Of a stretch of 52,618 bases of DNA, positions 26,765 through 35,795 are shown piece by piece. The position numbers were made by a program, and so were the translations under genes. Source of the DNA: an uncultured Asticcacaulis sp. (GTDB lineage Bacteria; Pseudomonadota; Alphaproteobacteria; Caulobacterales; Caulobacteraceae); the NCBI GenBank assembly GCA_936940865.1, contig CAKZJB010000036.1:1-52618 (forward strand), in the 5' to 3' direction. The first letter of the stretch is position 1, and every line of letters starts with the position of its first letter. Under the pieces are notes generated by a model. That model ran no database searches and was not told where the DNA came from. It saw nothing but the letters and a program-made list of their open reading frames with translations.

Positions 26765-27406
26765 TTACGCGGCGCCGGCAGATTCGGCGGCATCGAGGCC
26801 CGGTATTGCACACCAGTCGAGGCGTCCGTTCAAGATGGCGTCGACATCGAGGCCGCCGCGGGCCGTATCGGCATAGGTGGCGAATGCGGAGGCCTTGATC
26901 AAGAGGCCGGCGTTCGGGGCTCCGTCGCTGCCCTCGGCGTCGTCCGCGCCGTCGAAGGCGGAACCCGCAAAAAGGGTGCGCGACGCGTAGCCGGCGCGGT
27001 CTTCGTCGCTGCCCGATGCCCACAATTCGTCCCAGCGCTTCATGCGCGTGTAGATGACTTCGCCGAGCTTTTTCATCTTCTTGGGGACGGTCAGGTCACC
27101 GGTGCCCTGTTCGCGCAGCGTGTTGTCCAGCGCATCGACGAAGGTGTCGAAAAGTGCCTGGGCCGTGTCCTGGGCCTGGTCGCGGCGGGCGTCTCCGGCC
27201 GGCAGGGCTTTCAGCGCGTGGATGACAAGCGCGACATGAAAGGTCAGCAGTTCGAAGCGCGCGCCGATGGCGTCTTCGATGCCGTAGTCCTTGTAGAATA
27301 TGGGCTGGCGGCTCTGGGCGACGCAGGACGAATACAGGGCATGGCCGGTGTATCGTACGGGGCGCGGCTGGAACAGGCGCTTGAGTTTTTCGAGGGGTGA
27401 CGGCAT
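26765..27406 (-). CDS. Ubiquinol-cytochrome c chaperone family protein (CBP3/UQCC1-like)
   Basis: 213-aa protein of the family related to mitochondrial Cbp3, which helps cytochrome b assembly into the bc1 complex. Family-like sequence runs from YSSCVAQSRQPIFYKDYG through FELLTFHVALVIHALK to LGEVIYTRMKRWDELW. An Asp-rich insert (DGADDAEGSDG) near residue 165 is unusual but looks like a loop. The ATG at 27406 (MPSPLEKLKRLF) is chosen because the family begins there; no clear ribosome-binding site is seen. Divergent from bamE; co-directional with yceD, as commonly found in alphaproteobacteria. Confidence 0.85.
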   Translation of the reverse strand: MPSPLEKLKRLFQPRPVRYTGHALYSSCVAQSRQPIFYKDYGIEDAIGARFELLTFHVALVIHALKALPAGDARRDQAQDTAQALFDTFVDALDNTLREQGTGDLTVPKKMKKLGEVIYTRMKRWDELWASGSDEDRAGYASRTLFAGSAFDGADDAEGSDGAPNAGLLIKASAFATYADTARGGLDVDAILNGRLDWCAIPGLDAAESAGAA

Positions 27407-27510
27407 CGCAACTATGGACCGGTGCAATCGGCCTTGTTTCGGCCTTATGCTTGCCGTAAGCCCTATTTCATTGTACGTCAAACACGTTTCGCGTTTCGCA
27501 CAGGATATCC

Positions 27511-28008
27511 ATGACCACGCGCCCGCATCCGACTTCGGCCAAACTTGCCCTTTGCGGCGCCTTATCCGTGCTTTCGCTGTCCGCCTGTGCGCCGACCCTG
27601 TCGCACCACGGCTACCTGGCCTATGACGCCAAGCCGCAGACCGACATCAAGGTCGGAGACACCAAGGAAAGCGTGCTGGATCGCCTGGGGCAGCCGTCGC
27701 AGACCTCGGTCTATGACCCGACGGAATGGTACTATATCGACCAGGTGTCGATGAAGATGACCTACAAGATGCCGCACGTCACCTCTCGCAGCGTTACCGT
27801 GGTCGATTTCGACAAGGGCAGCGATACGGTCAAGGCCGTGCGCACCCTGAGCCTCGCCGATGGCCGTGACCTGACGCCGAACCCGAACAAGACCCCGACG
27901 CGCGGCCGCTCGCTGACGGCGCTGGAGCAGATGCTGGGTACTGTCGGTCGTCAGCGCATCGACAACAGCAAGGACCAGGATCCGGGCAACCAGCACCGCC
28001 GCGACTGA
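27511..28008 (+). CDS. bamE: Outer-membrane protein assembly factor BamE (SmpA/OmlA)
   Basis: Lipoprotein of the BAM complex. The 165-aa precursor has a signal peptide with lipobox LSLSAC (Cys near residue 26), then the BamE core: DIKVGDTKESVLDRLGQPSQ, DPTEWYYIDQ and a sheet ending SRSVTVVDFDKG. The C-terminal tail of about 45 residues is polar and probably disordered. Followed 20 nt later by a good terminator. It complements bamA at the other end of the window. Confidence 0.93.
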   Translation: MTTRPHPTSAKLALCGALSVLSLSACAPTLSHHGYLAYDAKPQTDIKVGDTKESVLDRLGQPSQTSVYDPTEWYYIDQVSMKMTYKMPHVTSRSVTVVDFDKGSDTVKAVRTLSLADGRDLTPNPNKTPTRGRSLTALEQMLGTVGRQRIDNSKDQDPGNQHRRD

Positions 28009-28027
28009 CGCCTCCGCTTCCCGACAT

Positions 28028-28063
28028 AAAAAGGCCGGGTCCCTTTCGGGGCCCGGCTTTTAT
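28028..28063 (+). terminator. Rho-independent terminator after bamE
   Basis: GCCGGGTCCC and GGGGCCCGGC form a 10-bp stem (one non-Watson-Crick pair) around a 4-nt loop, followed by TTTTATTTT on the plus strand and preceded by an A-run. Confidence 0.88.
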
Positions 28064-28136
28064 TTTGGACGTTGAGCGCCTGAAGTCGAGGCGCCTTGGT
28101 GTCGGGGTGAAGGGGGGCTTGCCCCCCTTCCCTTTG

Positions 28137-30336
28137 TTACCCCTGGTGCGCCAGGACTGCCAGCAGCAGCAGGGCGACGATGTTGGTGATCTTGATCATC
28201 GGGTTGACGGCCGGACCGGCGGTGTCCTTGTAGGGATCGCCGACGGTGTCGCCCGTGACCGAGGCCTTGTGGGCGTCGGAGCCCTTGAGGTGCTTGACGC
28301 CGTCCTTGTCGACGAAACCGTCTTCGAACGACTTCTTGGCGTTATCCCAGGCGCCGCCGCCCGACGTCATCGAGATGGCGACGAAAAGGCCGGTGACGAT
28401 CACGCCCAGCAGCATGGCGCCGACCGATTCGAAGGCCGGGACGGTGCCGCCGATATAGTAGACGATCGCGAACAGGACGACCGGCGACAGGACGGGCAGC
28501 AGCGACGGCGCCGATCACGAAGTAGACCACCACCGGAGTGAGCACCGGCAGCAGCGACGGGATGATCATTTCCCGGATCGCGGCCTTGGTCAGCATGTCG
28601 ACGGCGCGGCCGTAGTTCGGTTTGGAGGTGCCGGCCATGATACCCTTGTCCTCTCGGAACTGCTTGCGCACTTCCTCGACCACGGCCTGGGCCGCGCGGC
28701 CGACGGCGGTCATGCCCATGCCGCCGAACAGGTACGGCAGAAGGCCGCCGATCAACAGGCCGATGACGACCCACGGCGAGGACAGTGAGAAGGTCAGGTT
28801 GCCCATGCCCTGGAAAATGCCGGACGTCGCGGTGGAGGCGAAGTACTTCAGGTCCGAGGTGTAGGCAGCGAACAGCACCAGGGCGCCCAGGCCGGCCGAG
28901 CCGATGGCATAGCCCTTTGTGACGGCCTTGGTGGTGTTGCCGACGGCGTCGAGCGCGTCGGTGGTGTGTCGCACTTCGCTGGGCAGGCCCGCCATTTCGG
29001 CAATGCCGCCGGCATTGTCGGTGACCGGGCCGAAGGCGTCGAGCGCGACGATCATGCCGGCAAGCGCCAGCATGGTGGTGGTGGCGATGGCGATGCCGAA
29101 CAGGCCCGCCAGCAGGTAGCAGCCGATGATGCCGGCGACGATGATCAGCGCCGGGATGGCGGTCGATTCCATCGAAACGGCCAGGCCCTGGATGACGTTG
29201 GTGCCATGGCCGGTGACCGAGGCCTGGGCGATCGACACCACCGGACGCTTGCCGGTGCCGGTATAGTACTCGGTGACGATGACGAAGGCGGCTGTGACGG
29301 CCAGGCCGACGAGGCCGCAGTAGAAGAGCGTCATGCCGGTGAAGGCATGGGGTGCGCCGTCATAGTTGATGGTCGTGTCAAAGCCGACGAAGCCGTAGAT
29401 GACGGCGGCCAGGGCCACGATCGACAGGACGCCCGTGGCGATGAGGCCCTTGTAGAGGGCGCCCATGATGTCCTGGCTCTTGCCGAGGCTGACGAAGAAG
29501 GTACCGATGATCGAGGTGAAGACGCAGACCCCGCCGATGGCCAGCGGCAACAGCATCATCGGCTGCAGCAGCGGGCTGCCGCCGAAGAAGATGGTGGCCA
29601 GCACCATGGTGGCGACGGTCGTCACCGCGTAGGTTTCGAACAGGTCGGCCGCCATGCCGGCGCAGTCGCCGACATTGTCGCCGACATTGTCGGCGATGGT
29701 TGCGGGGTTGCGGGGATCGTCCTCGGGGATGCCGGCTTCGACCTTGCCCACCATGTCGCCGCCGACGTCCGCACCCTTGGTGAAGATGCCGCCGCCGAGA
29801 CGGGCGAAGATCGAGATCAGCGAGGCGCCGAAGCCAAGCGCCACGAGCGCGTTGACGACGTCGCGGCTGGCCGGATCGAAGCCCAGGACCTGGGTCAGCA
29901 CGGCGTAGTAACCCGACACGCCCAGAAGCGCGCCGCCGGCCACGAACAGGCCGGTGACGGCGCCGGCGCCGAAGGCGAGCTTCAGCCCCTTGCCCAGGCT
30001 TTCCGATGCGGCCTGGGCCGTGCGGACATTGGCGCGGACCGAAATCAGCATGCCGGCGAAGCCCGCCGCCCCCGACAGGATGGCGCCGACGGCGAAACCG
30101 ATCGCCGACCATTGCCCCAGGAAGACGAAAGCCGCGACGAAGATGACGACGCCGACAAGGCCGATGGTGGTATATTGGCGCTTAAGGTAGGCGCCCGCCC
30201 CTTCCTGAATGGCGGCGGCGATTTCCCGCATCCGCTCGTTACCGGCGTTCTCTTTCATGAGCGACATGGTCTGCACCACGCCGTACAACAACCCAACTAT
30301 GCCGGCCGCGATGGCCAGCATCAAAGCATAGTTCAT
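28137..30336 (-). pseudogene. hppA: Membrane-bound proton-translocating pyrophosphatase, frameshifted
   Basis: Hydrolyses PPi and pumps H+ across the inner membrane; about 16 membrane segments when intact. The first roughly 600 residues, from ATG 30336 (AGGGG upstream), are well conserved, including the [21 protein letters not shown] substrate region, and [10 protein letters not shown] whose Lys marks the potassium-independent type. Near 28508 the frame shifts: after [20 protein letters not shown] it reads Arg/Gly-rich nonsense to about 28342. The true C-terminus ([14 protein letters not shown], then [15 protein letters not shown]) continues in another frame to the stop at 28137. The cause is a 52-bp near-duplication. 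As written the protein loses its last conserved motif and membrane segments. Real pseudogene and assembly chimera are both possible. Confidence 0.9.
28457..28560 (-). repeat. 52-bp diverged tandem near-duplication inside hppA
   Basis: CCGTCGCTGCTGCC occurs on the minus strand at 28547-28560 and again at 28495-28508, exactly 52 nt apart. Past this 14-nt identity the copies differ but encode similar peptides: [13 protein letters not shown] versus [13 protein letters not shown]. Because 52 is not a multiple of 3 the frame shifts; removing one unit restores it. Confidence 0.85.
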
Positions 30337-30682
30337 TGGCAACCCCTGCATTTACATCGTTCGGGACAGTTCCGGCAGGAGACTGTTCCCCGCGTTTATT
30401 GTATCGGGGTCAAAAATCGGGGGGCCTTTGGCGTCATCAGCGCCGGACCTCATCAAGCTTGGGCCCGCATACGCAAATCACGCTTGAAAAACAGGTCCTT
30501 ATTTTTGACTGCGGCGAGAGTGCCAAAACTCGTAACCAAGTTCAAGGCGAGATATACCGCATTCACGAACATAGTGAACACTTACCGCGGACATCGTGCT
30601 GCGATGCGAATTCAAATTTCCGTCTTTTCAATTAAAGCAGAGGCTTGCCGAATACTGCGGTGCAGTGGAAGCGCCCAGATCG
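30337..30682. other. 346-nt intergenic region upstream of hppA, no gene seen
   Basis: No convincing coding sequence. On the minus strand TACAAT (about 30400) could be a -10 for hppA, but no -35 at the right spacing is clear. CCCCG / CGGGG (30390-30411) can pair across it. The stretch 30530-30640 is more AT-rich than its surroundings. Confidence 0.4.
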
Positions 30683-31084
30683 TCAGTGCTTTTTCGGACT
30701 TTGCGACACGATTTCGATCGACTGGATGGTCCCCGGCCCCGCGATCCTGGTAAATTCGACCATCATCGCGCTTTGAAAGCGCGGCACATCGAGTCGGTCG
30801 TCATGGTCCGCCTGCGCGAACGAGGTCTTGTGCGCGGCCCGGACCAGCGCGTCGCGAAAGTAGGGTTCCATGTCGCGCAGCTTGGTTTCATCGGCCTTGG
30901 CCGTCAGGTTCACCTTGATGCTGAGGAACAGGTAGTTGGTGACGGTCATGCCGTGGAAAACGGGAATGCCGACGGAGGCCAGCTTGACCGAGGGATCGGG
31001 CGCGTCGGCCTTCTTGTCTTCGGCGAAGGCGGGCGTGGACATGGCCATCAGGCCGGCGAGGATCAGGGCGGACAGCGTCTTCAT
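30683..31084 (-). CDS. Secreted protein of unknown function, FliL-like pattern
   Basis: 133-aa protein with a signal peptide (MKTLSALILAGLMAMSTPAFA-ED). The mature part includes NYLFLSIKVNLTAKADETKL, then RDMEPYFRDALVRAAHKTSF, which follows the pattern of the FliL periplasmic domain (strand, KLRD, then a helix with the RDALV motif). It lacks the FliL membrane anchor and no basal-body gene lies nearby, so a motor role is not implied. The gene stands alone on the minus strand between the hppA promoter region and a terminator. Confidence 0.55.
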   Translation of the reverse strand: MKTLSALILAGLMAMSTPAFAEDKKADAPDPSVKLASVGIPVFHGMTVTNYLFLSIKVNLTAKADETKLRDMEPYFRDALVRAAHKTSFAQADHDDRLDVPRFQSAMMVEFTRIAGPGTIQSIEIVSQSPKKH

Positions 31085-31126
31085 GTCCCCGAGTTTGCCC
31101 GATATTCGTTACCAACGCCTGAAATG

Positions 31127-31152
31127 AAAAGGCCCCTGTTTCCAGGGGCCTT
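31127..31152 (-). terminator. Terminator after the first glycine-zipper gene
   Basis: On the minus strand AAGGCCCCTG, a 4-nt loop and CAGGGGCCTT end in TTTTC, 7 nt after the stop of the gene at 31159. Confidence 0.85.
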
Positions 31153-31158
31153 CAGCGC

Positions 31159-31605
31159 TTACCAGTCGCTGCGGTAGCGGCGGCCATAATAGGGGTCGCG
31201 GTAACCGTAGCTGCTGCGCGAATAGGAATAGCGCCTGTTGTAGTCGCGGTCGTAGGCGTTTTCGTCGTAGCCGCGGCTTTGATAGACGTAGTCATCGTCG
31301 TCGTCATAGGCATAGTGGCGGCCGTAATGACAGGCGTCGGTGTCCGAACCGATGGCGCCGCCGATCATCGCGCCGACGACGGCTCCCGGAGCCGCGCCGG
31401 CGGCGCCGCCGATGATGGCGCCGGTGACGACACCACCAGCCGTATTGCCCGAGCAGCGATCGTTGTGGTGCCGCGAGTGAACGACGACATAGCCATCGTC
31501 ATCATCGTCGTAGTCGTGCGCCGACGCGGCGACAGGCAAGATGACGGCGCCCAGAAGGGCTGCGGCGGCTAAGGATTTGACGAAGCTGTAAGTACGCGCA
31601 GACAT
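31159..31605 (-). CDS. Secreted glycine-zipper protein
   Basis: 148-aa protein with a signal peptide ending ASAHD (AGGAG before ATG 31605). After an Asp-rich stretch and a single Cys comes a glycine zipper: GGVVTGAIIGGAAGAAPGA, then VVGAMIGGAIG (residues 58-90), which forms membrane-inserting helices in relatives. The C-terminal 60 residues are rich in Tyr, Arg and Asp (RRYSYSRSSYGYRDPYY). It resembles the YMGG-like and 17-kDa-antigen glycine-zipper groups; location in the outer membrane or periplasm is inferred. Role unknown. It stands next to a second glycine-zipper gene. Confidence 0.7.
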   Translation of the reverse strand: MSARTYSFVKSLAAAALLGAVILPVAASAHDYDDDDDGYVVVHSRHHNDRCSGNTAGGVVTGAIIGGAAGAAPGAVVGAMIGGAIGSDTDACHYGRHYAYDDDDDYVYQSRGYDENAYDRDYNRRYSYSRSSYGYRDPYYGRRYRSDW

Positions 31606-31757
31606 GAAACTCTCTCTCCTGCAAAAGACATCCCCCGGGCGGTGCCTAATGACGCGATTGTGTGGGTTGGGAGCCGCTTCGGCAATTTCGTTAACGGATG
31701 GATTGGCGGGCATAACCGTAAGATTGGCGCAAAGTCCGTCCTTTATCGAAAGCCAAT

Positions 31758-31789
31758 AAAAAGCCCTCCGGAAGACCGGAGGGCTTTTT
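31758..31789 (-). terminator. Terminator after the second glycine-zipper gene
   Basis: AAAAAGCCCTCCGG and CCGGAGGGCTTTTT form a perfect 14-bp stem around AAGA, with a T-run on both strands. It begins 1 nt after the stop of the gene at 31791. Confidence 0.93.
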
Positions 31790-31790
31790 A

Positions 31791-32345
31791 TTACCGGGCG
31801 CGATACCAGTCGCCGTTGCGGTCCTGGCGCCAGCCACGCGGCGGCTGTCCTTCATGCCACCGGCCCGACCGGTCGCGCCAGCCGTGATTATAGCGGTCGC
31901 GATAGTCGTTATAGCTGTACGGCGGCGGCCCCGCGTGATGGTCGCGGTCGTAGTAGACGTGACTGTACATGTGCTCCGGCGGGCGCCGCTCATAGAAGAC
32001 GGGAACATAGCCCGACGGTCCGGGAGGCGGGTCGTAATAGTGGCCCTGATAGGAATAATATTCGCCGTTGTAGCATTTCACGCTGCTCTTGCCGATGTTC
32101 TGGCCGATCGCGCCGCCTGCCACGGCGCCGAGTATGGCGCCGAGGCCGCGCTCGTTTTTCGAGATCTGGCTGCCCAGCAATCCGCCGGCGACCGCGCCGA
32201 TGATCAGGCCGTTGCGCTTGGCGTCCTTTTGCCTCACGTAGCAGTAGCCGTCGTAGTTGCGTACGTCCTGGGCCATGGCCAGGCCCGGAAGTGTCAGGCT
32301 GGCCGCCAGGCCTGCGCCCACCAGCCATTTCATTGTCGGTGTCAT
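31791..32345 (-). CDS. Glycine-zipper 2TM-domain surface protein
   Basis: 184-aa protein with a signal peptide ending AMA-QD. It contains YCYVRQKDAKRNGLIIGAVA, then GGLLGSQISKNERGLGAILG and AVAGGAIGQNIG, the double glycine zipper of the Rickettsia 17-kDa-antigen family, followed by a Cys and a long Tyr/Pro/Arg/His-rich tail ending in WHEGQPPRGWRQDRNGDWYR. The start (MTPTMKW) has GGAAGG 9 nt upstream; the Met four codons later is an alternative. Outer-membrane location is inferred; no lipobox is seen. Confidence 0.75.
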   Translation of the reverse strand: MTPTMKWLVGAGLAASLTLPGLAMAQDVRNYDGYCYVRQKDAKRNGLIIGAVAGGLLGSQISKNERGLGAILGAVAGGAIGQNIGKSSVKCYNGEYYSYQGHYYDPPPGPSGYVPVFYERRPPEHMYSHVYYDRDHHAGPPPYSYNDYRDRYNHGWRDRSGRWHEGQPPRGWRQDRNGDWYRAR

Positions 32346-32482
32346 CTCAATGTGCCTTCCTTGTTTTGCCTGTCGTGCAGGCCGCTCCACATCAGACACC
32401 GTATGGGCCAATCGACCTTTGACAATAGTCAAAGACGGCGGAAATGATTTGAGCTTTGTAAAAAAGCAACAAATTCCTTGGG

Positions 32483-33457
32483 TTAAAGGGGATGACTAAA
32501 GCCTTTCCGCTCAACCGGAATGTAGCGGCCGTCGGCCCACAGCCTGGCGCCGGCCGGCGTATCGTCGGACGCTCCGACGCAGTCTCCTATTTCGTGGAAG
32601 CCCGCCATGACGAGGGCCCTGGCGCCAGCCTCGTCGGCCGCGCACAGAATCTGATAATCGTCACCTCCGGTAACCAGTTCGACCGGGCTGATTCCGGCGG
32701 CAATGGCCGCGCGTGCGGCCAGGGACGTCGGTACCCGGTTGAGGTCGATGCGGATCATCAGTTTGTTGACGTGCGCCATGTGGTCGGCGTCGGCCAGAAG
32801 GCCGTCGGAAATATCCATGGAGGCGCGGGCGTGATCGCGGACGCACTTCGCCAGGTCGCAACGGATTTCCGGCAGATGATAGGAGGCGACCAGTTCGGTA
32901 ACGTCGGCGGCATGGACACCCTGGAGCTGGCCCTGCAGAGCCTTCAGGCCCAGATAGGCCTGGCCGATATAGCCGCTGACCAGGATCTTGTCGCCCGGGC
33001 GCGCGCCCAGCCGCGACAGCACCCTGCCCGGCTGGCCCTTGCCGAACATGGTCATGGACACATGCAGGGGGCCGTAGGTCGAGACGGTGTCGCCGCCGAA
33101 CAGCTCGACGTGGAAGCGGTCCTGCTCGATCTTGAGCCCGCGCACGAAGTCCTGCTTTTCCGCGAAAGTGGTGCCGCGCGGCCATGCCGTCACCAATTGA
33201 TAGCCGTACGGCGTGGCGCCCTTGGCGACGATGTCGGACAGGTTCACGCGCATCAGCTTGCGCGCCACCAGATCCAGCGGGTCATGTTCGAAGAAGTGCA
33301 CGCCGGCGACCAGGGCGTCGGTGGTTACGATCAGGTCATGGTCGGCCTGGGCCGGAATGACGGCCACATCGTCCATCAGGCCGCGCGACTCGCGGTTAAG
33401 CCCCGTCAGCGGCTTGAACAGGGCGTCGAGGATGGAGAATTCATCGTGCTCGGCCAT
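32483..33457 (-). CDS. thiL: Thiamine-monophosphate kinase
   Basis: Phosphorylates thiamine monophosphate to the active diphosphate. The 324-aa protein belongs to the PurM-like fold: GLMDDVAVIP and TTDALVAGVHF with the metal-binding Asp residues, VNLSDIVAKGATP, GGDTVSTYGP, and SMDISDGLLADADHM. AAGGGG precedes the ATG. It is the last gene of the riboflavin-nusB block, a standard alphaproteobacterial order, 132 nt after nusB with a palindromic repeat in the gap. Confidence 0.95.
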   Translation of the reverse strand: MAEHDEFSILDALFKPLTGLNRESRGLMDDVAVIPAQADHDLIVTTDALVAGVHFFEHDPLDLVARKLMRVNLSDIVAKGATPYGYQLVTAWPRGTTFAEKQDFVRGLKIEQDRFHVELFGGDTVSTYGPLHVSMTMFGKGQPGRVLSRLGARPGDKILVSGYIGQAYLGLKALQGQLQGVHAADVTELVASYHLPEIRCDLAKCVRDHARASMDISDGLLADADHMAHVNKLMIRIDLNRVPTSLAARAAIAAGISPVELVTGGDDYQILCAADEAGARALVMAGFHEIGDCVGASDDTPAGARLWADGRYIPVERKGFSHPL

Positions 33458-33546
33458 GGCTGTCCCCTTTGTCTTGGGAGCTTATTTCGCCAAACGCGCG
33501 AAAAATCAACGATTGTTTAACTGTGTCCGGGGGCGGATGTGACTCG

Positions 33547-33583
33547 CCCCTTCCGTCACTCGCTCCGATCCAGACGGAAGGGG
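33547..33583. repeat. Palindromic intergenic repeat, nusB-thiL gap
   Basis: CCCCTTCCGTC (33547-33557) and GACGGAAGGGG (33573-33583) form an 11-bp stem. The 21 nt at 33547-33567 recur as an exact reverse complement at 40011-40031. Confidence 0.75.
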
Positions 33584-33589
33584 GAACCC

Positions 33590-34123
33590 CTATCCCCGCG
33601 TATCCTTGGCGATGCCGTCGAGCGCGCCGTTGACGAAACGCGCCTCGGTCTCGCCATAGAAGGCGCGCGCGATCTCGACATATTCATTGATCACCACCTC
33701 GACGGCGACGTCGGGGCGGAACTTCAGCTCCCAGGCGCCGGCGCGCAGGATGGCGCGGACCGTGGTGTCGAGGCGTTCGATACGCCAGCCGGTGGCCAGG
33801 CGGTCGGTAATCAGGCGGTCAATCGTGGACTGTTCCTTGACGATGGCGCGCGCCCCTTCGGCGAAGAAGGCTTCGTCGGCCTCGGCCAGCTTCTCGCCGT
33901 CCAGGTCGCCTTCGAACCGGTGGTCCGAATATTCACGGATGACGGATTCGACGCCGCTGCCGGAGAGCTCCATCTGGTAGAGCGCCTGGACGAGGACGAG
34001 ACGCGCCACGGTGCGGGCCCGCTTTTCCTTCGACGTCAGTCCCGAAGACGGCTTGGCTGCCTCCTGGGCGTTCAGTGTCTCCATCACGGCCTTGAGGCTG
34101 GTGGGTTTTGGTGAATCAATCAT
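33590..34123 (-). CDS. nusB: Transcription antitermination factor NusB
   Basis: 177-aa helical protein that binds boxA RNA with S10 in rRNA antitermination. Conserved parts: [19 protein letters not shown] near residue 40 and [30 protein letters not shown] at the C-terminus, the latter split across the RNA and S10 surfaces. About 30 extra polar residues precede the core. The start lies 8 nt inside the end of ribH, with GGAAGGG upstream, so it is coupled to ribH. Confidence 0.95.
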   Translation of the reverse strand: MIDSPKPTSLKAVMETLNAQEAAKPSSGLTSKEKRARTVARLVLVQALYQMELSGSGVESVIREYSDHRFEGDLDGEKLAEADEAFFAEGARAIVKEQSTIDRLITDRLATGWRIERLDTTVRAILRAGAWELKFRPDVAVEVVINEYVEIARAFYGETEARFVNGALDGIAKDTRG

Positions 34124-34589
34124 TGATGGACCCTTCCATCAGCGACTTGCGAAGGGCGATCATGCTGAGCGCCACCTTGGCGACCGTGCCGCCCTTGTCG
34201 CCCTCCGAACGGCGGGCGCGCGCCCAGGCCTGCTCTTCGTCCTCGACCGTCAGGATGCCGTAGCCGATGGCCAGCCGGTCTTTGTACGACAGGTCCATGA
34301 GCCCGCGGGCCGATTCGTTGCACACATAGTCGTAGTGGGTGGTTTCGCCGCGGATGACGCAGCCCAGCGCCACATAACCGTCATAAGCTCGGCCGCTGCC
34401 GTTGTGGGCGGCATATTCCGCCATGGCGATCGCTGCCGGGACTTCGAAAGCGCCCGGGACGGTAACGACGTCATAGGCGATGCCGTGGGCCTCGAGCGCA
34501 TCCTTGGCGCCTGCCAGAAGTTCGTCCGAAATGTCGTCATAGAAACGGCTTTCGACGATGAGGATGCGCAGCGGGGCTTCCTGGGACAA
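34116..34589 (-). CDS. ribH: 6,7-dimethyl-8-ribityllumazine synthase
   Basis: Condenses the pyrimidine intermediate with dihydroxybutanone phosphate. The 157-aa protein has [29 protein letters not shown] and the catalytic His region [16 protein letters not shown]. The start is TTG with AAGGAG 7 nt upstream, better than any ATG nearby. It lies 78 nt after ribB and overlaps nusB. Confidence 0.95.
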   Translation of the reverse strand: MSQEAPLRILIVESRFYDDISDELLAGAKDALEAHGIAYDVVTVPGAFEVPAAIAMAEYAAHNGSGRAYDGYVALGCVIRGETTHYDYVCNESARGLMDLSYKDRLAIGYGILTVEDEEQAWARARRSEGDKGGTVAKVALSMIALRKSLMEGSIND

Positions 34590-34667
34590 GGTGAGTCTCC
34601 TTAAGCTGTAAAGGCTGGCTCAATAGCGCCTTATGCTGCCGGAAAAAAGACAAATCTGGCGGAGCTG

Positions 34668-35795
34668 TTAAAGGCTCTTCCAATCAATGATTGATAAACC
34701 ATAGCCTTCGAGCGCGGCGGGCTTCGGCCGCGTGCTGGACAGGGCGATCATGTCGCGGACGCCGAGATCAAGCAGGATCTGGGCGCCGACACCGTAGTCG
34801 CGCAAGCCCCGCGCCGGATTCGCGGCGGCTTCGTCGTCGCCGAAGCGCGTCGACAGCACCTTGGGGCTGGGGTCGCGCAGCAGCACCATGACCGCCGGAC
34901 CGTCATGTTCGGCCAGGATCTTCATGGCCTTTTCGACCAGGCCTGAGCGCAAGGCGCCCCCCTCACCGGCCAGCACGTCCGATGCGATGTCGAGCTGGTG
35001 CATGCGCACCAGGGTCGGACGGCCGGCCTGCGGCGCCTGCTTGACGAGCGCCAGGTGTTCGCTTCCGTCCAGCGTATTGCGGTAGACGTAAAGCCGGAAG
35101 GTGCCGCCCCACTGGCTGTCGAACGACCGTTCAAGGACTCGTTCAACGAAGCGCTCGGTACGGCGGCGGTACGCAATCAGGTCGGCGATCGTGCCGATCT
35201 TCATGCCGTGGCGCTGGGCGAAGACGACCAGGTCGGGCAGCCGCGCCATGGTGCCGTCATCATTGATGATTTCGCAGATGACCCCGGCGGGATAGAGGCC
35301 GGCCATGCGCGAAATATCGACGGCAGCCTCGGTATGGCCGGCGCGGACCAGGACGCCGCCTTCGCGGGCCACCAGCGGAAAGACATGGCCTGGCGAGACG
35401 ATATCGCGCGAATCCTTGGTGGGATCGATGGCGACGGCGATGGTGTGGGCGCGGTCCTTGGGCGAAATTCCGGTCGAAATACCATCGCGCGCCTCGATCG
35501 ACACGGTGAAGGCCGTGCCGTTGCGTGCGCCGTTGTCGTGGACCATGGGCGGCAGGCGAAGCTGCTTGGCGCGTTCGCCCGTGATCGACAGGCAGATCAG
35601 GCCGCGGGCGTGCTTGGCCATGAAGTTGATGATGTCGGGCGTTGCCATCTGCGCCGGGATGACGACGTCGCCCTCGTTTTCGCGATCCTCGGCGTCGACC
35701 AGGATATAGGGACGGCCATTGCGCGCGTCTTCCAGGATGTCCTCGACCGCAGAGATCGGCGATTCATTGGGATTTTCGATGGGGACGACACTCAT
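34668..35795 (-). CDS. ribB: 3,4-dihydroxy-2-butanone 4-phosphate synthase with degenerate RibA-like domain (RibBX type)
   Basis: 375-aa fusion. The N-terminal 205 residues are an intact RibB: DAEDRENEGDVVIPAQ with the metal and substrate residues, FMAKHARGLIC, and RAGHTEAAVDI. The C-terminal half is RibA-like but lacks the zinc site: where GTP cyclohydrolase II has its three Cys, this reads RMHQLDIASDVLAGEGGALR with no Cys. So it should make dihydroxybutanone phosphate but not open GTP. RibB proteins with such an inactive RibA-like part are known in proteobacteria as RibBX. The start overlaps the ribE stop (ATGA). A genuine RibA must be encoded elsewhere. Confidence 0.93.
   Translation of the reverse strand: MSVVPIENPNESPISAVEDILEDARNGRPYILVDAEDRENEGDVVIPAQMATPDIINFMAKHARGLICLSITGERAKQLRLPPMVHDNGARNGTAFTVSIEARDGISTGISPKDRAHTIAVAIDPTKDSRDIVSPGHVFPLVAREGGVLVRAGHTEAAVDISRMAGLYPAGVICEIINDDGTMARLPDLVVFAQRHGMKIGTIADLIAYRRRTERFVERVLERSFDSQWGGTFRLYVYRNTLDGSEHLALVKQAPQAGRPTLVRMHQLDIASDVLAGEGGALRSGLVEKAMKILAEHDGPAVMVLLRDPSPKVLSTRFGDDEAAANPARGLRDYGVGAQILLDLGVRDMIALSSTRPKPAALEGYGLSIIDWKSL

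Noticed and set aside
28109-28130. GGGGGGC-TT-GCCCCCC hairpin as the hppA terminator
   Set aside because: It is a strong stem 7 nt after the hppA stop, but no T-run follows on the minus strand, so it was not listed as a terminator.
28966-30753. 595-codon plus-strand open frame antisense to hppA
   Set aside because: Low-complexity Asp/Gly/Arg-rich shadow; the minus strand carries clear pyrophosphatase motifs.
34590-34667. FMN riboswitch in the riboflavin genes
   Set aside because: The 78-nt ribB-ribH gap and the other gaps are too short and lack the conserved FMN-element core.
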